Assembly (NCBI GenBank): GCA_951812305.1
Contig: CATOSB010000018.1
Span: forward strand, 47,207-111,206
Length of the DNA: 64,000 nt
Source of the DNA: an uncultured Paracoccaceae bacterium
GTDB taxonomy: Bacteria > Pseudomonadota > Alphaproteobacteria > Rhodobacterales > Rhodobacteraceae
Direction of reading: 5' to 3'
Positions 23,736 to 32,621 of the stretch are shown in pieces. The notes under the pieces are model-generated. The model was not told where the DNA came from and ran no database searches. It saw only the letters and a program-made list of their open reading frames with translations. Both the position numbers and the translations under genes were made by a program. Position 1 is the stretch's first letter. Each line of letters starts with the position of its first letter.

Positions 23736-26612
23736 GCATTTGCCTCAACGTGGGGGCTTTCATATTCGGATTTTGAGTTTCTAAACCGGTTTGGGGCGAA
23801 GTCGCGGGTCGCGATTGCATGCCAACTCCTCTTTTTTCGCCAGCATGGCCGGTTTCCTGCCACGCGCGGTGATCTTGACCCTGATGTGATCGTGTACGTT
23901 GCTGACCAGATTGGGGCGACAGACGATCTTTCCTACTCTTTTTCCAGTGACACCGCGCGGCGGCAACGTGCGAGTATTCTGGATTTTCTCGGGTTTCGCC
24001 GGGCTTCTGATCGTGATCGGGCCAGACTCCAGGCATGGATGATTGAACAGCTCGGTGGGCGTGACCTGAACTTGGCGGATTGGGTTGAGCGGGGCTATGC
24101 ACAGGCCCGTCAAATGAACGTGTTTGTTCCTTCAGTGAAGATCATGGAGCGGCTTGCGCGCGCGGCCCGTCGGGATTTCCGCGAGGGGTATTTGACGAAG
24201 GTGGCATCGCGGTTATCGACCGAGAGGGTTACGCAGTTAGAATGGACGCTGTCTGAGCCCTTGGCGACAACGGGGTTTCAGCGTCTGAAGGATGATGTCG
24301 GTGCTGCAACGCTAGACAGCGTACTGCTGACGGCGCAAAAGGTGTCCTTTGTCGCGGCGCTCAATCTTCCATTGGATATTCTTGGTGATGTCGAACGCGG
24401 TTGGGTGATGCGTATTGCATGTCAGGTAGAAGGCGAAACCGCCTCGGAAATGCGTCGCCATGCGCCCGAGAAGCGCTTCGGGCTTCTTGCGGTCTACCTG
24501 ATGCATCGCCGCTCTCAGCTGATTGACGGCCTCATTGACCTGCTTTTGGAGGTGGTTCATCGCCTGGGAACACGGTCACGCCGAAAGGTCATTCAGGGCA
24601 TCGCGGCAGATATAGGCGCGGTTCATGGCAAGGAGCGTTTGCTTGTCGAGATTGCCATGGCCGCGCTGGATCATCCCGAGGGTCGGATTGAAGACGTTAT
24701 CTTCCCTATCGCTGGGGCGGCTAAACTCCGGGCAGTCATTGACGAACATCGCGCCAAGGGTACCTTGGACACGCGCATCCAACAGACCATGCGCAACTCA
24801 TATGCCAGCCACTACCGCCGCATGCTGCCACCGTTGCTCCGGGCTTTGCGATTTCGCTCGAACAATGCAATGTGGCATCCGATATTGACCGCCTTGGTTC
24901 TGATTGTCCGGTTTGCGGAAGCCGGTCGCCGGGTTGTTTCTGAAAATGATATTCCAGCAGGGATCATTCCCGGAAAATGGCGCAGCGCAGTCATTGATGA
25001 GAATGGTCGGGTCAATGTTGTGTCCTTCGAGCTCTGTGTGCTGACACAGCTTCGCGAACGCATCCGCGCCAAAGAGATATGGATCGAAGGTGCGGACCGC
25101 TACCGCAACCCGGATGATGACCTGCCGGGAGATTTCGACACGCGTCGAGATTCCTACTACGCTGATCTGGGGCTATCGCAGGATGCAAGAGGCTTTGTCG
25201 CGGGCGTGAAAGCCGAGCTGGAGAAGGAACTGCGGCTGTTGAACGCCACCTTGCCTGACAATGATAAGGTGCGCTTGCGGCGGGGTGGGGAGAACCGGAT
25301 TTCCATTACGCCCTTTGCGCCAGCCCCAGAGCCGCCTGGTTTGGCCACGCTGAAAAGCGAGGTTGCCCGGGCGTGGCCGATGACCGGGCTTTTGGATGTT
25401 CTCAAAGAAACAGCACTCGATACTGGGTTTTTGAGCGGCTTTCAGACCTCGGCCAGTCGGGAGGCTCTGCCGCCTGCCGTGCGAGATCAACGCCTGTTGC
25501 TCTGCCTTTACGGCTTGGGAACCAACGCGGGCCTGAAACGCGTGGCCGCTGGTTCACCCGATGTCAGTTATGACGAACTTCTGCACATTCGCAGACGGTA
25601 TATTGACCCGGCTTCCTTAAAGGCGGCTTGCGCGCAGGTTGCCAATGCAACGCTTGCAATTCGCGAACCGGAAATCTGGGGCACGCCGGGCACAACATGT
25701 GCTGGGGATTCCACCAAGTTCGGGGCCTGGGATCGCAATCTGATGACGGAGTGGCATGCGCGCTATGGCGGGCGCGGCGTCATGATTTATTGGCATGTAG
25801 AGCGTCAGGCGACCTGCATTTATTCTCAGCTGAAGCGTTGTTCGTCCTCTGAGGTAGCCGCAATGATTGAGGGTGTCTTACGGCATTGCACGGACATGGA
25901 AATCCAACGGCAGTATGTGGACAGCCACGGCCAAAGCGCAGTTGGCTTTGCTTTCTGCCATCTTCTGGGCTTTGAGCTTGCGCCGCGCCTCAAGGCAATT
26001 GCGCGGCAGAAACTCGCCCTCCCTAGTGCGGGTATGCGAGGGCAACTGCCCAATCTCCTTCCGATCCTGTCGGGCGTGGTCGATTGGGGCGAGATCGAAC
26101 GCCAGTATGACGAGATGGTCAAATACGCAGCGGCCATGCAGCACGGGACGGCTGATCCCGAGGCCATCCTTCGCCGGTTCGCCCGATCCGATGTGATGCA
26201 CCCCACCTACAAGGCGCTGGCGGAGCTTGGTCGCGCCATAAAGACGATTTTTCTGTGCCGCTATCTGCGCTCAGAGGCCTTCCGTCGGGAAATTCATGAG
26301 GGATTGAACGTCGTCGAGAACTGGAACAGCGCCAACAGCTTCGTGTTCTTTGGCAAGGGCGGTGAAATTGCCACCAATCGTGTGCGGGATCAGGAGACCG
26401 CTGCTCACGCGTTGCACTTGCTACAATCGTCACTGGTCTACGTGAACACGCGGATGGTGCAGTCCGTCCTGCGCAACCCCGATGTGGCCGCCCGCTTGTC
26501 CCCTGAGGATTATCGCGGCCTGTCCCCGCTCATCTACCTACACATCAACCCTTATGGCCGCTTCGAGGTCGATCTGGATAAGCGGATCGATTTCGGGCTC
26601 TTGGCCGCGTAA
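23724..26612 (+). CDS. tnpA: Tn3-family transposase
   Basis: A 962-residue TnpA of normal family length. DDE residues: Asp in CAGDSTKFGAWDRN, Asp in YVDSHGQSAVGF, Glu in NVVENWNSAN. It cuts and joins the 38-bp ends and forms cointegrates. Start 23724 is chosen for its GGAGG site 4 bp upstream of the ATG; an ATG 24 bp earlier is in frame but lacks one. Confidence 0.95.
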   Translation: MIEQAFASTWGLSYSDFEFLNRFGAKSRVAIACQLLFFRQHGRFPATRGDLDPDVIVYVADQIGATDDLSYSFSSDTARRQRASILDFLGFRRASDRDRARLQAWMIEQLGGRDLNLADWVERGYAQARQMNVFVPSVKIMERLARAARRDFREGYLTKVASRLSTERVTQLEWTLSEPLATTGFQRLKDDVGAATLDSVLLTAQKVSFVAALNLPLDILGDVERGWVMRIACQVEGETASEMRRHAPEKRFGLLAVYLMHRRSQLIDGLIDLLLEVVHRLGTRSRRKVIQGIAADIGAVHGKERLLVEIAMAALDHPEGRIEDVIFPIAGAAKLRAVIDEHRAKGTLDTRIQQTMRNSYASHYRRMLPPLLRALRFRSNNAMWHPILTALVLIVRFAEAGRRVVSENDIPAGIIPGKWRSAVIDENGRVNVVSFELCVLTQLRERIRAKEIWIEGADRYRNPDDDLPGDFDTRRDSYYADLGLSQDARGFVAGVKAELEKELRLLNATLPDNDKVRLRRGGENRISITPFAPAPEPPGLATLKSEVARAWPMTGLLDVLKETALDTGFLSGFQTSASREALPPAVRDQRLLLCLYGLGTNAGLKRVAAGSPDVSYDELLHIRRRYIDPASLKAACAQVANATLAIREPEIWGTPGTTCAGDSTKFGAWDRNLMTEWHARYGGRGVMIYWHVERQATCIYSQLKRCSSSEVAAMIEGVLRHCTDMEIQRQYVDSHGQSAVGFAFCHLLGFELAPRLKAIARQKLALPSAGMRGQLPNLLPILSGVVDWGEIERQYDEMVKYAAAMQHGTADPEAILRRFARSDVMHPTYKALAELGRAIKTIFLCRYLRSEAFRREIHEGLNVVENWNSANSFVFFGKGGEIATNRVRDQETAAHALHLLQSSLVYVNTRMVQSVLRNPDVAARLSPEDYRGLSPLIYLHINPYGRFEVDLDKRIDFGLLAA

Positions 26613-26623
26613 TTGGAGTCCGT

Positions 26624-28166
26624 ATGTCCTCTCAACTACTCGCAGAATGTATGGAGCAATTCGGTCTCCATGGTTTTGAACCGGAATTCCAATCGTATTT
26701 TTTGCGGCTAAAATCCCGCTTGCTCTCCAGCGGCGATGTCGCCTGTGGTTTGGTGGTGCTCACCGCACAAGAGGATGACCACTCGGGGGGGCACATCAAA
26801 TACTGAGCCTACTTCTGGATGAAGCTCGGATGGGCCTGTAAAATGATAATGAGTACGCGGAAGATTTCCTGGAAGCGGTAGAAATGGCCGTTCAAGCCGG
26901 TGTTGCTGCGGGCGCGGTAAAGCAGGAAAACATGATGGAATTTGCGGGCCTCTATCGAAGGGTTGGCTTGCCGGTGCCACAATCATTTATGATCGATCCT
27001 GATAATATGGCGCCTCCGTCGGACATGGAGGGCTTCGATCTTTCCGAGAATCTGGAAAATGTTGCGCGCGATATCATGGACGAGGGAGGCTCGGCCTATG
27101 ATCTATTCAATGCAATTGACACCATGATGGCAGCGGCACCGGAGGAAATTCAGGCGGGTCTGGCCAATCACATTGCCACGATGGATGGACCTTTTTTCGA
27201 ACGTTGCGCTTTGTTCATGCTGTTGTCCGGCCCGCAGCTTGTCCAGGAGGCCACCATTGCCGGTCTGTTTGAACGCCTTGATGGCTTTGCCTTGAATGCA
27301 GAAACATTGACGCTTTTTCCAGTGGACCAGCACAGGCGGCATTGGATGATCTGATCAAGAAAGCACGCGGCAAACCCATTCCAAGCCAGAGCCAGTCAAC
27401 CGGAGCAGAAATTCAAGAGATCGGCGCGAGTATAACGGACGGCGTTGGCGCTCAGAGCATTGCAGTCAGGGTGAAACAGAGTTCAAAGACCGTATTGGCA
27501 ATGATCCTGATCAAGGCAGGGCATGGGATCAGGGACAGCTTCCTTGTTCCCCTTGAAAGCAGTGGCGATGCGGAACAAATGATCGGACAACTCCGCGCAG
27601 AAACTGGCGCCGACGATATTTCCGCTGACACTTTGCGTGTCTTGCTGGAGGGTGCATTGGCTGATGGCTTGGCAAACGAATGCCTGCCCGCTCCGGGTTT
27701 TCTGGACGTTGTCGAATCCTGTAACCTGTTCGACCTGCGCCCTCAGGAATTGGGGCTTCAGGCACTACTCGACTTGGCAGATCCCAACCGAAAGATTCAA
27801 GATGCCTCAGCGCAGGCGCTCGGGCGCTGGATTAATGATGATATGGCGTTGGACTTCCTGGAGCCTCTTACAGACAGCTGGTTCGAGGACAGCCAGGAGA
27901 CCCGTGAGATTGTCGCCACCGGAAAAACAGCGCGCAGTATCGAAACCAAGCTCTGGAAATTCCTCGAGACGCGGCGCGATATTTGGGCGCGACGGTTTTT
28001 GCAAACAGCGGTGATGTTGAGAGATGGAGACCGGCTCCGGGAGTGGAAAACCCTGACCGCATCCGCATATGGCTTGATGAATGGACGGGCTTTGAAGCGT
28101 ATCCCCCTGATGGAAGACATCATGCATACGACAATCGAAGCGGATGATGCAAAACTTTGGGGATAG
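26624..28166 (+). pseudogene. Tn3 passenger gene, decayed into three frames (left arm)
   Basis: Immediately after tnpA, with a GGAG site and ATG at 26624, three frames follow that join into one protein of about 510 residues if two single-base losses are restored: one G in a seven-G run at 26785-26791 and one T in a five-T run at 27314-27318. A TAA at 26839-26841 also interrupts it. The pieces read MSSQLLAECMEQFGLHGFEP, then EDFLEAVEMAVQAGV through NAETLT, then AQAALDDLIKKARGK to the end. The protein is acidic and helical with no domain I recognise; it may be an accessory or cargo gene. Confidence 0.6.
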
Positions 28167-28179
28167 CGCGTCACTATGA

Positions 28180-28265
28180 GTATACCCATGATGACGATGC
28201 GCATGAACACTGAAACCCGCCATTTTTATGTTCACTTTGGGTCTGTTTCGAGATAATGAACAGAT
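28180..28265. other. Putative res (resolution) site (left arm)
   Basis: The 120-bp gap before the resolvase start contains several TGAACA/TGTTCA half-sites, including a dyad CTGTT...AACAG around 28238-28258. Its position directly upstream of the resolvase matches the res sites of Tn3 elements. Confidence 0.5.
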
Positions 28266-28286
28266 CATGTCAGAGGCACACCCAAA

Positions 28287-28877
28287 ATGAACACTTATCA
28301 GGCCAAAATCGGATATGCCCGCATCTCGACCGTGGATCAGAACCTCGATGCTCAAATCGAGGCACTGACAGCGGCGGGATGTGGGATGGTCCGTCAGGAA
28401 CAGCGTAGCGGGACGACGCTTGAGGGTCGCCCCGAGCTGAACAACATTCTCGACTTCATTCACAAGGGCGAAACTTTGGTTGTCACGCGGATCGACCGTC
28501 TGGCACGCTCAATGCACGATCTTCAGACCATCGTCACCCGACTGAAGGACAAGGGCGCGCATCTCGCGGCCACGGAGCAACCCGTGGATACGTCCACCGC
28601 AGCGGGTAAAGCGTTCTTCGATATGCTGGGCGTCTTTGCTGAATTCGAGACCAATCTTCGCCGGGAGCGCCAGTCAGAGGGTATCGCCACAGCGAAGCGA
28701 CGCGGCGTATATCGCGGGCGCAAACCGAAGATCGATATGGTCGCCATTGGTGAACGATTGGCTGGCGGTGCCACGCCCACCGAGATCGCCCGCGAGATGG
28801 GCGTCTCGCGCGGCACCGTCTATAAAGCAAAGGCTTTGATGCCCTCGGATGGCCAAACGACAGGGCAGAGCCCATAA
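28287..28877 (+). CDS. tnpR: Tn3-type serine resolvase
   Basis: A 196-residue resolvase: catalytic serine in YARISTVDQN, the arginines of RIDRLARS, the E helix AFFDMLGVFAEFETNLRRER, and a C-terminal Hin-type helix-turn-helix ending EIAREMGVSRGTVYKAK. It resolves cointegrates at res. Start 28287 follows an AGAGGC-type site. The inverted duplication stops inside this gene at 28790, so only this copy has the DNA-binding end. Confidence 0.93.
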   Translation: MNTYQAKIGYARISTVDQNLDAQIEALTAAGCGMVRQEQRSGTTLEGRPELNNILDFIHKGETLVVTRIDRLARSMHDLQTIVTRLKDKGAHLAATEQPVDTSTAAGKAFFDMLGVFAEFETNLRRERQSEGIATAKRRGVYRGRKPKIDMVAIGERLAGGATPTEIAREMGVSRGTVYKAKALMPSDGQTTGQSP

Positions 28878-29365
28878 TGAAAAAGAACAAGCGGAAAGCG
28901 CGCGTGCAGACGGCCAAGCCACCTGCGAAGGTCGGCCAGGCCAATTCCAGGGTGCCCCCGCCGCGCAACCTGACACCCGAGCTATGCAAACGCTTGCGCC
29001 GGGACATGACGAAGGCCTGCCTCGCCGTGGTGGAAACGCATGGGCTGACGGTTGAAGGTGGCGAACTGAGTGACATCGATCTGCGTCATGGCTTCGACAT
29101 CAGTTTCCGCGTCGGCATTCCGATGGCAGACGGCGCAATCTATTCGCCAGACAAAGCCATGTTCGAGGTCCTTGCGCCGCATTTTGGCCTGGAACCCTCT
29201 GACTATGGGCGGACCTTCAGATCGAAAGATGAGGTCTTCCGCATTGTCGCCATCAATCCAAATAGACCAAAATACCCCATCAGCGCTGAACGCGTCTCAG
29301 ACGGTCGGGGCTTCAAGTTCCACCCAGACAATGTCGTCATGTACTTGCAGAGTTCAGGCGCATGA
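28877..29365 (+). CDS. Hypothetical 162-residue passenger between tnpR and the right end
   Basis: Starts at an ATG overlapping the resolvase stop by one base (TAATG), so it is coupled to it. The basic N-terminus MKKNKRKARVQTAKPPAK is followed by a compact domain (LTPELCKRLRRDMTKACLAV, ISFRVGIPMADGAIY, KFHPDNVVMYLQ). Family not recognised. It is absent from the right arm because that copy is truncated. Confidence 0.65.
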   Translation: MKKNKRKARVQTAKPPAKVGQANSRVPPPRNLTPELCKRLRRDMTKACLAVVETHGLTVEGGELSDIDLRHGFDISFRVGIPMADGAIYSPDKAMFEVLAPHFGLEPSDYGRTFRSKDEVFRIVAINPNRPKYPISAERVSDGRGFKFHPDNVVMYLQSSGA

Positions 29366-29659
29366 AACGTACACCATTTGTTCTTTCAAAAGCCCAAATA
29401 TGCAGCTTCGGGCCAGCCAGGCCAAAATAGCACCCTCATGCAGTCCGCGGGAATAATACTTCCGCAAGGTCTTTTCATCGCATCCCGGAACGATGGTGAT
29501 TGCGCCATGTGTCATGCCTCCACCGCGCAGATCCACGACAAGCTTCTGATTTGCCTTGCTTTTTGCGTATGCCTTCCGACCGCGCGGGTTTTTCATCGGC
29601 AGCAAGGGATTTCCAAAGAGGTCTGTTTCCGGGTCTGCGGTGGAATTTTCAGGTTTCAC
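29354..29659 (-). pseudogene. Phage-like small-terminase-type gene cut by the transposon end
   Basis: PETDLFGNPLLPMKNPRGRK followed by GAITIVPGCDEKTLRKYYSR resembles the N-terminal helix-turn-helix of phage small terminase-like proteins. The true sequence ends at the Tn3 inverted repeat (29417), and the last codons read through it. A GTG at 29659 or ATG at 29596 may be the start; neither has a strong ribosome site. Assignment is tentative. Confidence 0.5.
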
Positions 29660-29662
29660 GGG

Positions 29663-29687
29663 AAAAAAAATCCCCGAATTCGGGGGA
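29663..29687 (-). terminator. Strong terminator ahead of the phage-like gene
   Basis: A perfect palindrome CCCCGAATTCGGGG (29672-29685) followed on the minus strand by eight T. It would stop minus-strand transcription arriving from the IS3 remnant side. Confidence 0.75.
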
Positions 29688-29884
29688 GGCGGGTCTGGCC
29701 GGTCGGAGCGCTCGGCCTTTTGACCGCCCCCCCCTTGATTGATGGTTGCTGGTGAACGGGCGGTCAGTGCCGCCCGCGCTTCCCGATGCCTTGCTTGACC
29801 CCGTCGTGGTATGCCTTCTCCCCGGTGCCGTTCCCATCGGCTGACCACCAACCAGAATTTCGAAGGCCTTGGAACACTTGTTCG

Positions 29885-30181
29885 TCATGGTTTCACCTCC
29901 CGTGTCGCGAAAAAAGCGGATGCTTTGTGCAAAATCTCCACTTCCTTTGTCAGGCGTTTGTTCTCTTTGCGAAGTCGGGCAAGTTCCGCCGCGTCCGCCT
30001 GCTGCCGCCGCTTGGCTTCTGCTGAACCAAACGCTTCGATCTCAAGCCGCCAGGTCTTCAACTGTGTGCCGGTGATTCCAAGCTCCTTGGCCACGCTGCC
30101 CTGTGTCGCGCCGGGCTCATAAAGCCGCTCAACCGCAGCTGCCTTGTACTCGTCGGTGTAGCTTCGTCGATGTTGTCCCAT
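29885..30181 (-). CDS. IS3-family transposase OrfA, orphan
   Basis: A 98-residue OrfA: helix-turn-helix RRSYTDEYKAAAVERLYEPG and the leucine-zipper part ELARLRKENKRLTKEVEILHKA. The catalytic OrfB that should follow by frameshift is missing; downstream only about 200 bp of unassignable sequence remain, so the element is dead. Confidence 0.88.
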   Translation of the reverse strand: MGQHRRSYTDEYKAAAVERLYEPGATQGSVAKELGITGTQLKTWRLEIEAFGSAEAKRRQQADAAELARLRKENKRLTKEVEILHKASAFFATREVKP

Positions 30182-30285
30182 TCGATGCCCCTTTCATGGA
30201 CAGGGGTAAAGTACCCCAGTGTCCGGAAACAGGGACGAAGTTCACTGTTCACAATATCAATTGAGAAAACAGAATTTGATCAAAA

Positions 30286-30972
30286 TTAGGCGGCAACTAT
30301 CAGTTTCCTAGGCCCAACATAGAGCCCCAACGTCAGAATATTATGGTGAAATGAAAACGTCTCGAAATTGAAAATATGATCATCACCATTGTCGTCGGTT
30401 AAGACGACATCCGATGAACCCAAAGGACCTCTGGCGCGCGCTTTACAGTACTCGACAATTTGATCGAAAACAGAAGTCTCCGAAACGCGTGCAAACCTAC
30501 GTGCAAAAAGGTCTGACTGAATGAAATACCGGCAAGGATTTTCCGGATCAAACGAAGCTTTGCGGAGCGTCGGATGAGGATGACCTGTTATTAACCCGAT
30601 AATGGGAGCGTTTTCTCCCCACGCCTCAACACAGCGCCAAAACGTAGAGGTAAATGTGTTGCCAAATGTGTATTTGAGGCTTTTAAGAGAGTCCATTCCC
30701 GGTGCCATACTCTGCGCTTCTTCATTGAATCGCCCTCTCAGAAACAGCAATCGAGCCGCGGCATAGTTTGCCTCGTTTTCAATTTTCTCATGACAGCTCG
30801 GGATTAGTGTTTGTTCGTCGTCTCCAAGCATTGCGCCCTCATGCCAGGGTATGATGCTATGCCCGATTTCATGAGCTTCGTTCCAGCGATGTTTTAGCTC
30901 TGGTTGCGATTTATCGAGAAGAATTCGTTTCTGATCAGGAATATAAAGCGCTTTGATATCCATTTTCCGCAC
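30286..30972 (-). CDS. ImmA/IrrE (M78) metallopeptidase, probably N-truncated
   Basis: A 228-residue M78 peptidase with the zinc site HEIGH in NEAHEIGHSIIPWHEG and a following ENEANYAAARLLFLRG helix with the third ligand. Such proteins cleave a cognate XRE repressor. The normal upstream XRE partner and leader region are absent: just before the start the DNA switches to an Rpn gene fragment, so the 5' end was lost in a rearrangement. Lower GC than neighbours suggests foreign origin. Confidence 0.8.
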   Translation of the reverse strand: MRKMDIKALYIPDQKRILLDKSQPELKHRWNEAHEIGHSIIPWHEGAMLGDDEQTLIPSCHEKIENEANYAAARLLFLRGRFNEEAQSMAPGMDSLKSLKYTFGNTFTSTFWRCVEAWGENAPIIGLITGHPHPTLRKASFDPENPCRYFIQSDLFARRFARVSETSVFDQIVEYCKARARGPLGSSDVVLTDDNGDDHIFNFETFSFHHNILTLGLYVGPRKLIVAA

Positions 30973-30989
30973 CGCCTCGGCAAGTAGCC

Positions 30990-31275
30990 TTCAACGCGGC
31001 GTTGCGCGACAGCGCATCGATCTCCATGGCCCGCAGGTTGCGCAGGATATACCCCGCTCCGGGCAGGAAAGCGAGATCGGGATCATCGGTGGCGATCATG
31101 TCGCGCAGGCTGTCGGGCACGGTCCAGGGCTCCGCGCCATGATAGACGACCACCGGAATGATCGGGGGCAGGGCGCGGAGCCGGGCTGTTCCGGTTCCGG
31201 CGTAGCGTTTCCAGATGCGCACCATATAGGAGGCCAGCTGAAGCGGCAGCGCCGGATCGGGGGTGCTTTTGTGGC
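30990..31275 (-). pseudogene. Internal fragment of an Rpn-family nuclease gene
   Basis: About 286 bp almost identical to positions 10146-10431 of the intact Rpn gene, in reverse orientation: HKSTPDPALPLQLASYMVRI through EIDALSRNAAL. Both gene ends are missing. It is a captured gene piece between the M78 gene and a Tn3 remnant. Confidence 0.85.
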
Positions 31276-31337
31276 CTGCTTCCAACAAAGGTACAAACCG
31301 CGACATAGGGTTTCTGCTAATCTCTTGAATTAATGCA

Positions 31338-31866
31338 TCAAGTTGTTTCTGTCGGCCCCGCGTTTAGCGGCGTATTTTCTCGTTTGAATTTCGCGGGTAT
31401 GATGCCCACAGAGTCTTTCAGAGTTTCTTCTGGGAAATCGTAGAGGCCGAGCATGTTGATGTGGCCCCAGCTGATGAGGGAATGCGCTCTGATGGCAGCG
31501 ATGAACTCAGCACGCTCGATTGGATTGGCGATGCGTTCGAGCCTTTTGGTTAGGTAGAGTGCGTTCCAGCAGATGATGCTGTTTTTTATCAGTCGATTGC
31601 AGGCTTCTGCGACTTCCTGATCTTCCTTGCTGGCGTGGGTAAATTCACGGGGGCTGCCAACGGCGACGGCACGGGTGAAACTGTTTGCCAATTCGACCTT
31701 GTTAAGCTGTTTCTCAATCTCCTGGCGCAGGGTGTCGCAGCGTCTGCGCCAGGTCGACCAGAATGCTCGAAAAATCAAAGGCTGATTGGCGTTCTCGATG
31801 ATCAAAGGTGGGCGGGCTGTCGAACGCCTTTTGGGCCGTTGGATTGAGAACTTGCATACGGGCCAT
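31338..31866 (-). pseudogene. Tn3-family transposase remnant with internal deletion
   Basis: The N-terminal tip (MARMQVLNPTAQKAFDSPPT) is joined out of frame to the C-terminal catalytic end of a different Tn3 TnpA: ELANSFTRAVAVG, EFTHASKEDQEVAEACNRL, ICWNALYLTKRLERI, ISWGHINMLGLYDF. About 800 codons are missing between them. It belonged to the adjacent resolvase at 31998, divergently arranged as in many Tn3 elements. Confidence 0.85.
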
Positions 31867-31997
31867 AGCGCCCCTCCCCGGGGTAGACGTTATTGTGGAA
31901 ACGTCGTTATGACTGGCTGGTATGAGAGGTAAATATCGCTGATTAAAATGAACTATTCGATATCGTAATAAACGATCCAATGTGTTTTTATCGAACG
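31867..31997. other. Probable res region of the Tn3 remnant
   Basis: The AT-rich spacer between divergent tnpA remnant and resolvase contains the dyad TTCGATATCGTAA and two further CGAT/ATCG half-sites, as expected of a resolvase-binding res site. Confidence 0.4.
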
Positions 31998-32618
31998 ATG
32001 ACCAAAACCACCCAAAGCATCGGTTATCTCCGGGTTTCCACCGCCGATCAGGACCTCGAGAAAAACAAGGCCGATATCTTAGCCTTCGCCAACAGCCGAG
32101 ACCTTGGCCGCGTCACGTTTGTTGAAGAAAGAGCATCAGGCAAAACGCCCTGGCGCAAACGTAAGGTCGCTGAGGTACTTGAAAACCTGACCCGGGGTGA
32201 TACGCTTTTGGTAAGCGAACTTTCACGGCTCGGCCGTTCCATGCTTGAGTGCATGGAAATCCTGTCAATCGCCACGCACAAGGGTGTGCACGTCTATGCT
32301 CTCAAAGGTAATTGGCAACTGGATGACACCATCCAAAGCAAGATTATCGCAATGGCTTTTGCCATGGCTGCCGAGATTGAACGGGATCTGATTTCCTCAC
32401 GCACCAGGGAGGCCCTACGTGCGCGGCGCGCGTCCGGAAAACCTCTTGGACGCCCCAAAGGTCCAGGGAAGTCCAGGCTGGACGCCTTCAGGCCTGAGAT
32501 CGAAGCCCTACTCGCCAATGGCTCAACACAACGCTTCATTGCAAACCGCTACAGCACCACGCCCGCAAACCTGTCCAACTGGATCAAAAAAAACCGTATT
32601 AACCTGAGTTCTGGATAA
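31998..32618 (+). CDS. Serine recombinase (resolvase/invertase type), C-terminal codons replaced by IS982
   Basis: A resolvase of about 206 residues: catalytic region SIGYLRVSTADQDLEKNKAD, SELSRLGRS, and AFAMAAEIERDLISSRTREA, then a helix-turn-helix (STQRFIANRYSTTPANLSNW). It is a different subgroup from the Tn3 resolvase at 28287. IS982 copy 2 begins at 32602, so the last five codons come from the IS; the DNA-binding helix is kept and the protein may still work. Confidence 0.88.
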   Translation: MTKTTQSIGYLRVSTADQDLEKNKADILAFANSRDLGRVTFVEERASGKTPWRKRKVAEVLENLTRGDTLLVSELSRLGRSMLECMEILSIATHKGVHVYALKGNWQLDDTIQSKIIAMAFAMAAEIERDLISSRTREALRARRASGKPLGRPKGPGKSRLDAFRPEIEALLANGSTQRFIANRYSTTPANLSNWIKKNRINLSSG

Positions 32619-32621
32619 GCG

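Larger units (their letters stand above)
17445..28790. repeat. Left arm of an 11.3-kb (at least) inverted duplication
   Basis: Every gene from inside repA to codon 168 of the Tn3 resolvase recurs in reverse order at 52655-64000. Paired coordinates always sum to 81445, so the arms have no net insertion or deletion, and the predicted proteins are identical. The left boundary is set only by the window end; the true arm may include all of repABC. The right boundary is 28790, where the match stops abruptly. Confidence 0.95.
23618..29417 (+). mobile_element. Tn3-family transposon, complete copy
   Basis: A 5.8-kb element with perfect 38-bp terminal inverted repeats (23618-23655 and 29380-29417). 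It carries tnpA, a decayed passenger gene, a res-like spacer, a serine resolvase and one more ORF. The flanking 5 bp differ (GCCTA left, CAGGC right), so there is no target duplication. The DNA next to at least one end was rearranged after insertion: the left end cuts an FAH gene, the right end an unrelated phage-like gene. Confidence 0.92.

Noticed and set aside
28877..29365. Antitoxin or toxin role for the ORF after the resolvase
   Set aside because: No motif supports it and there is no second small gene beside it.
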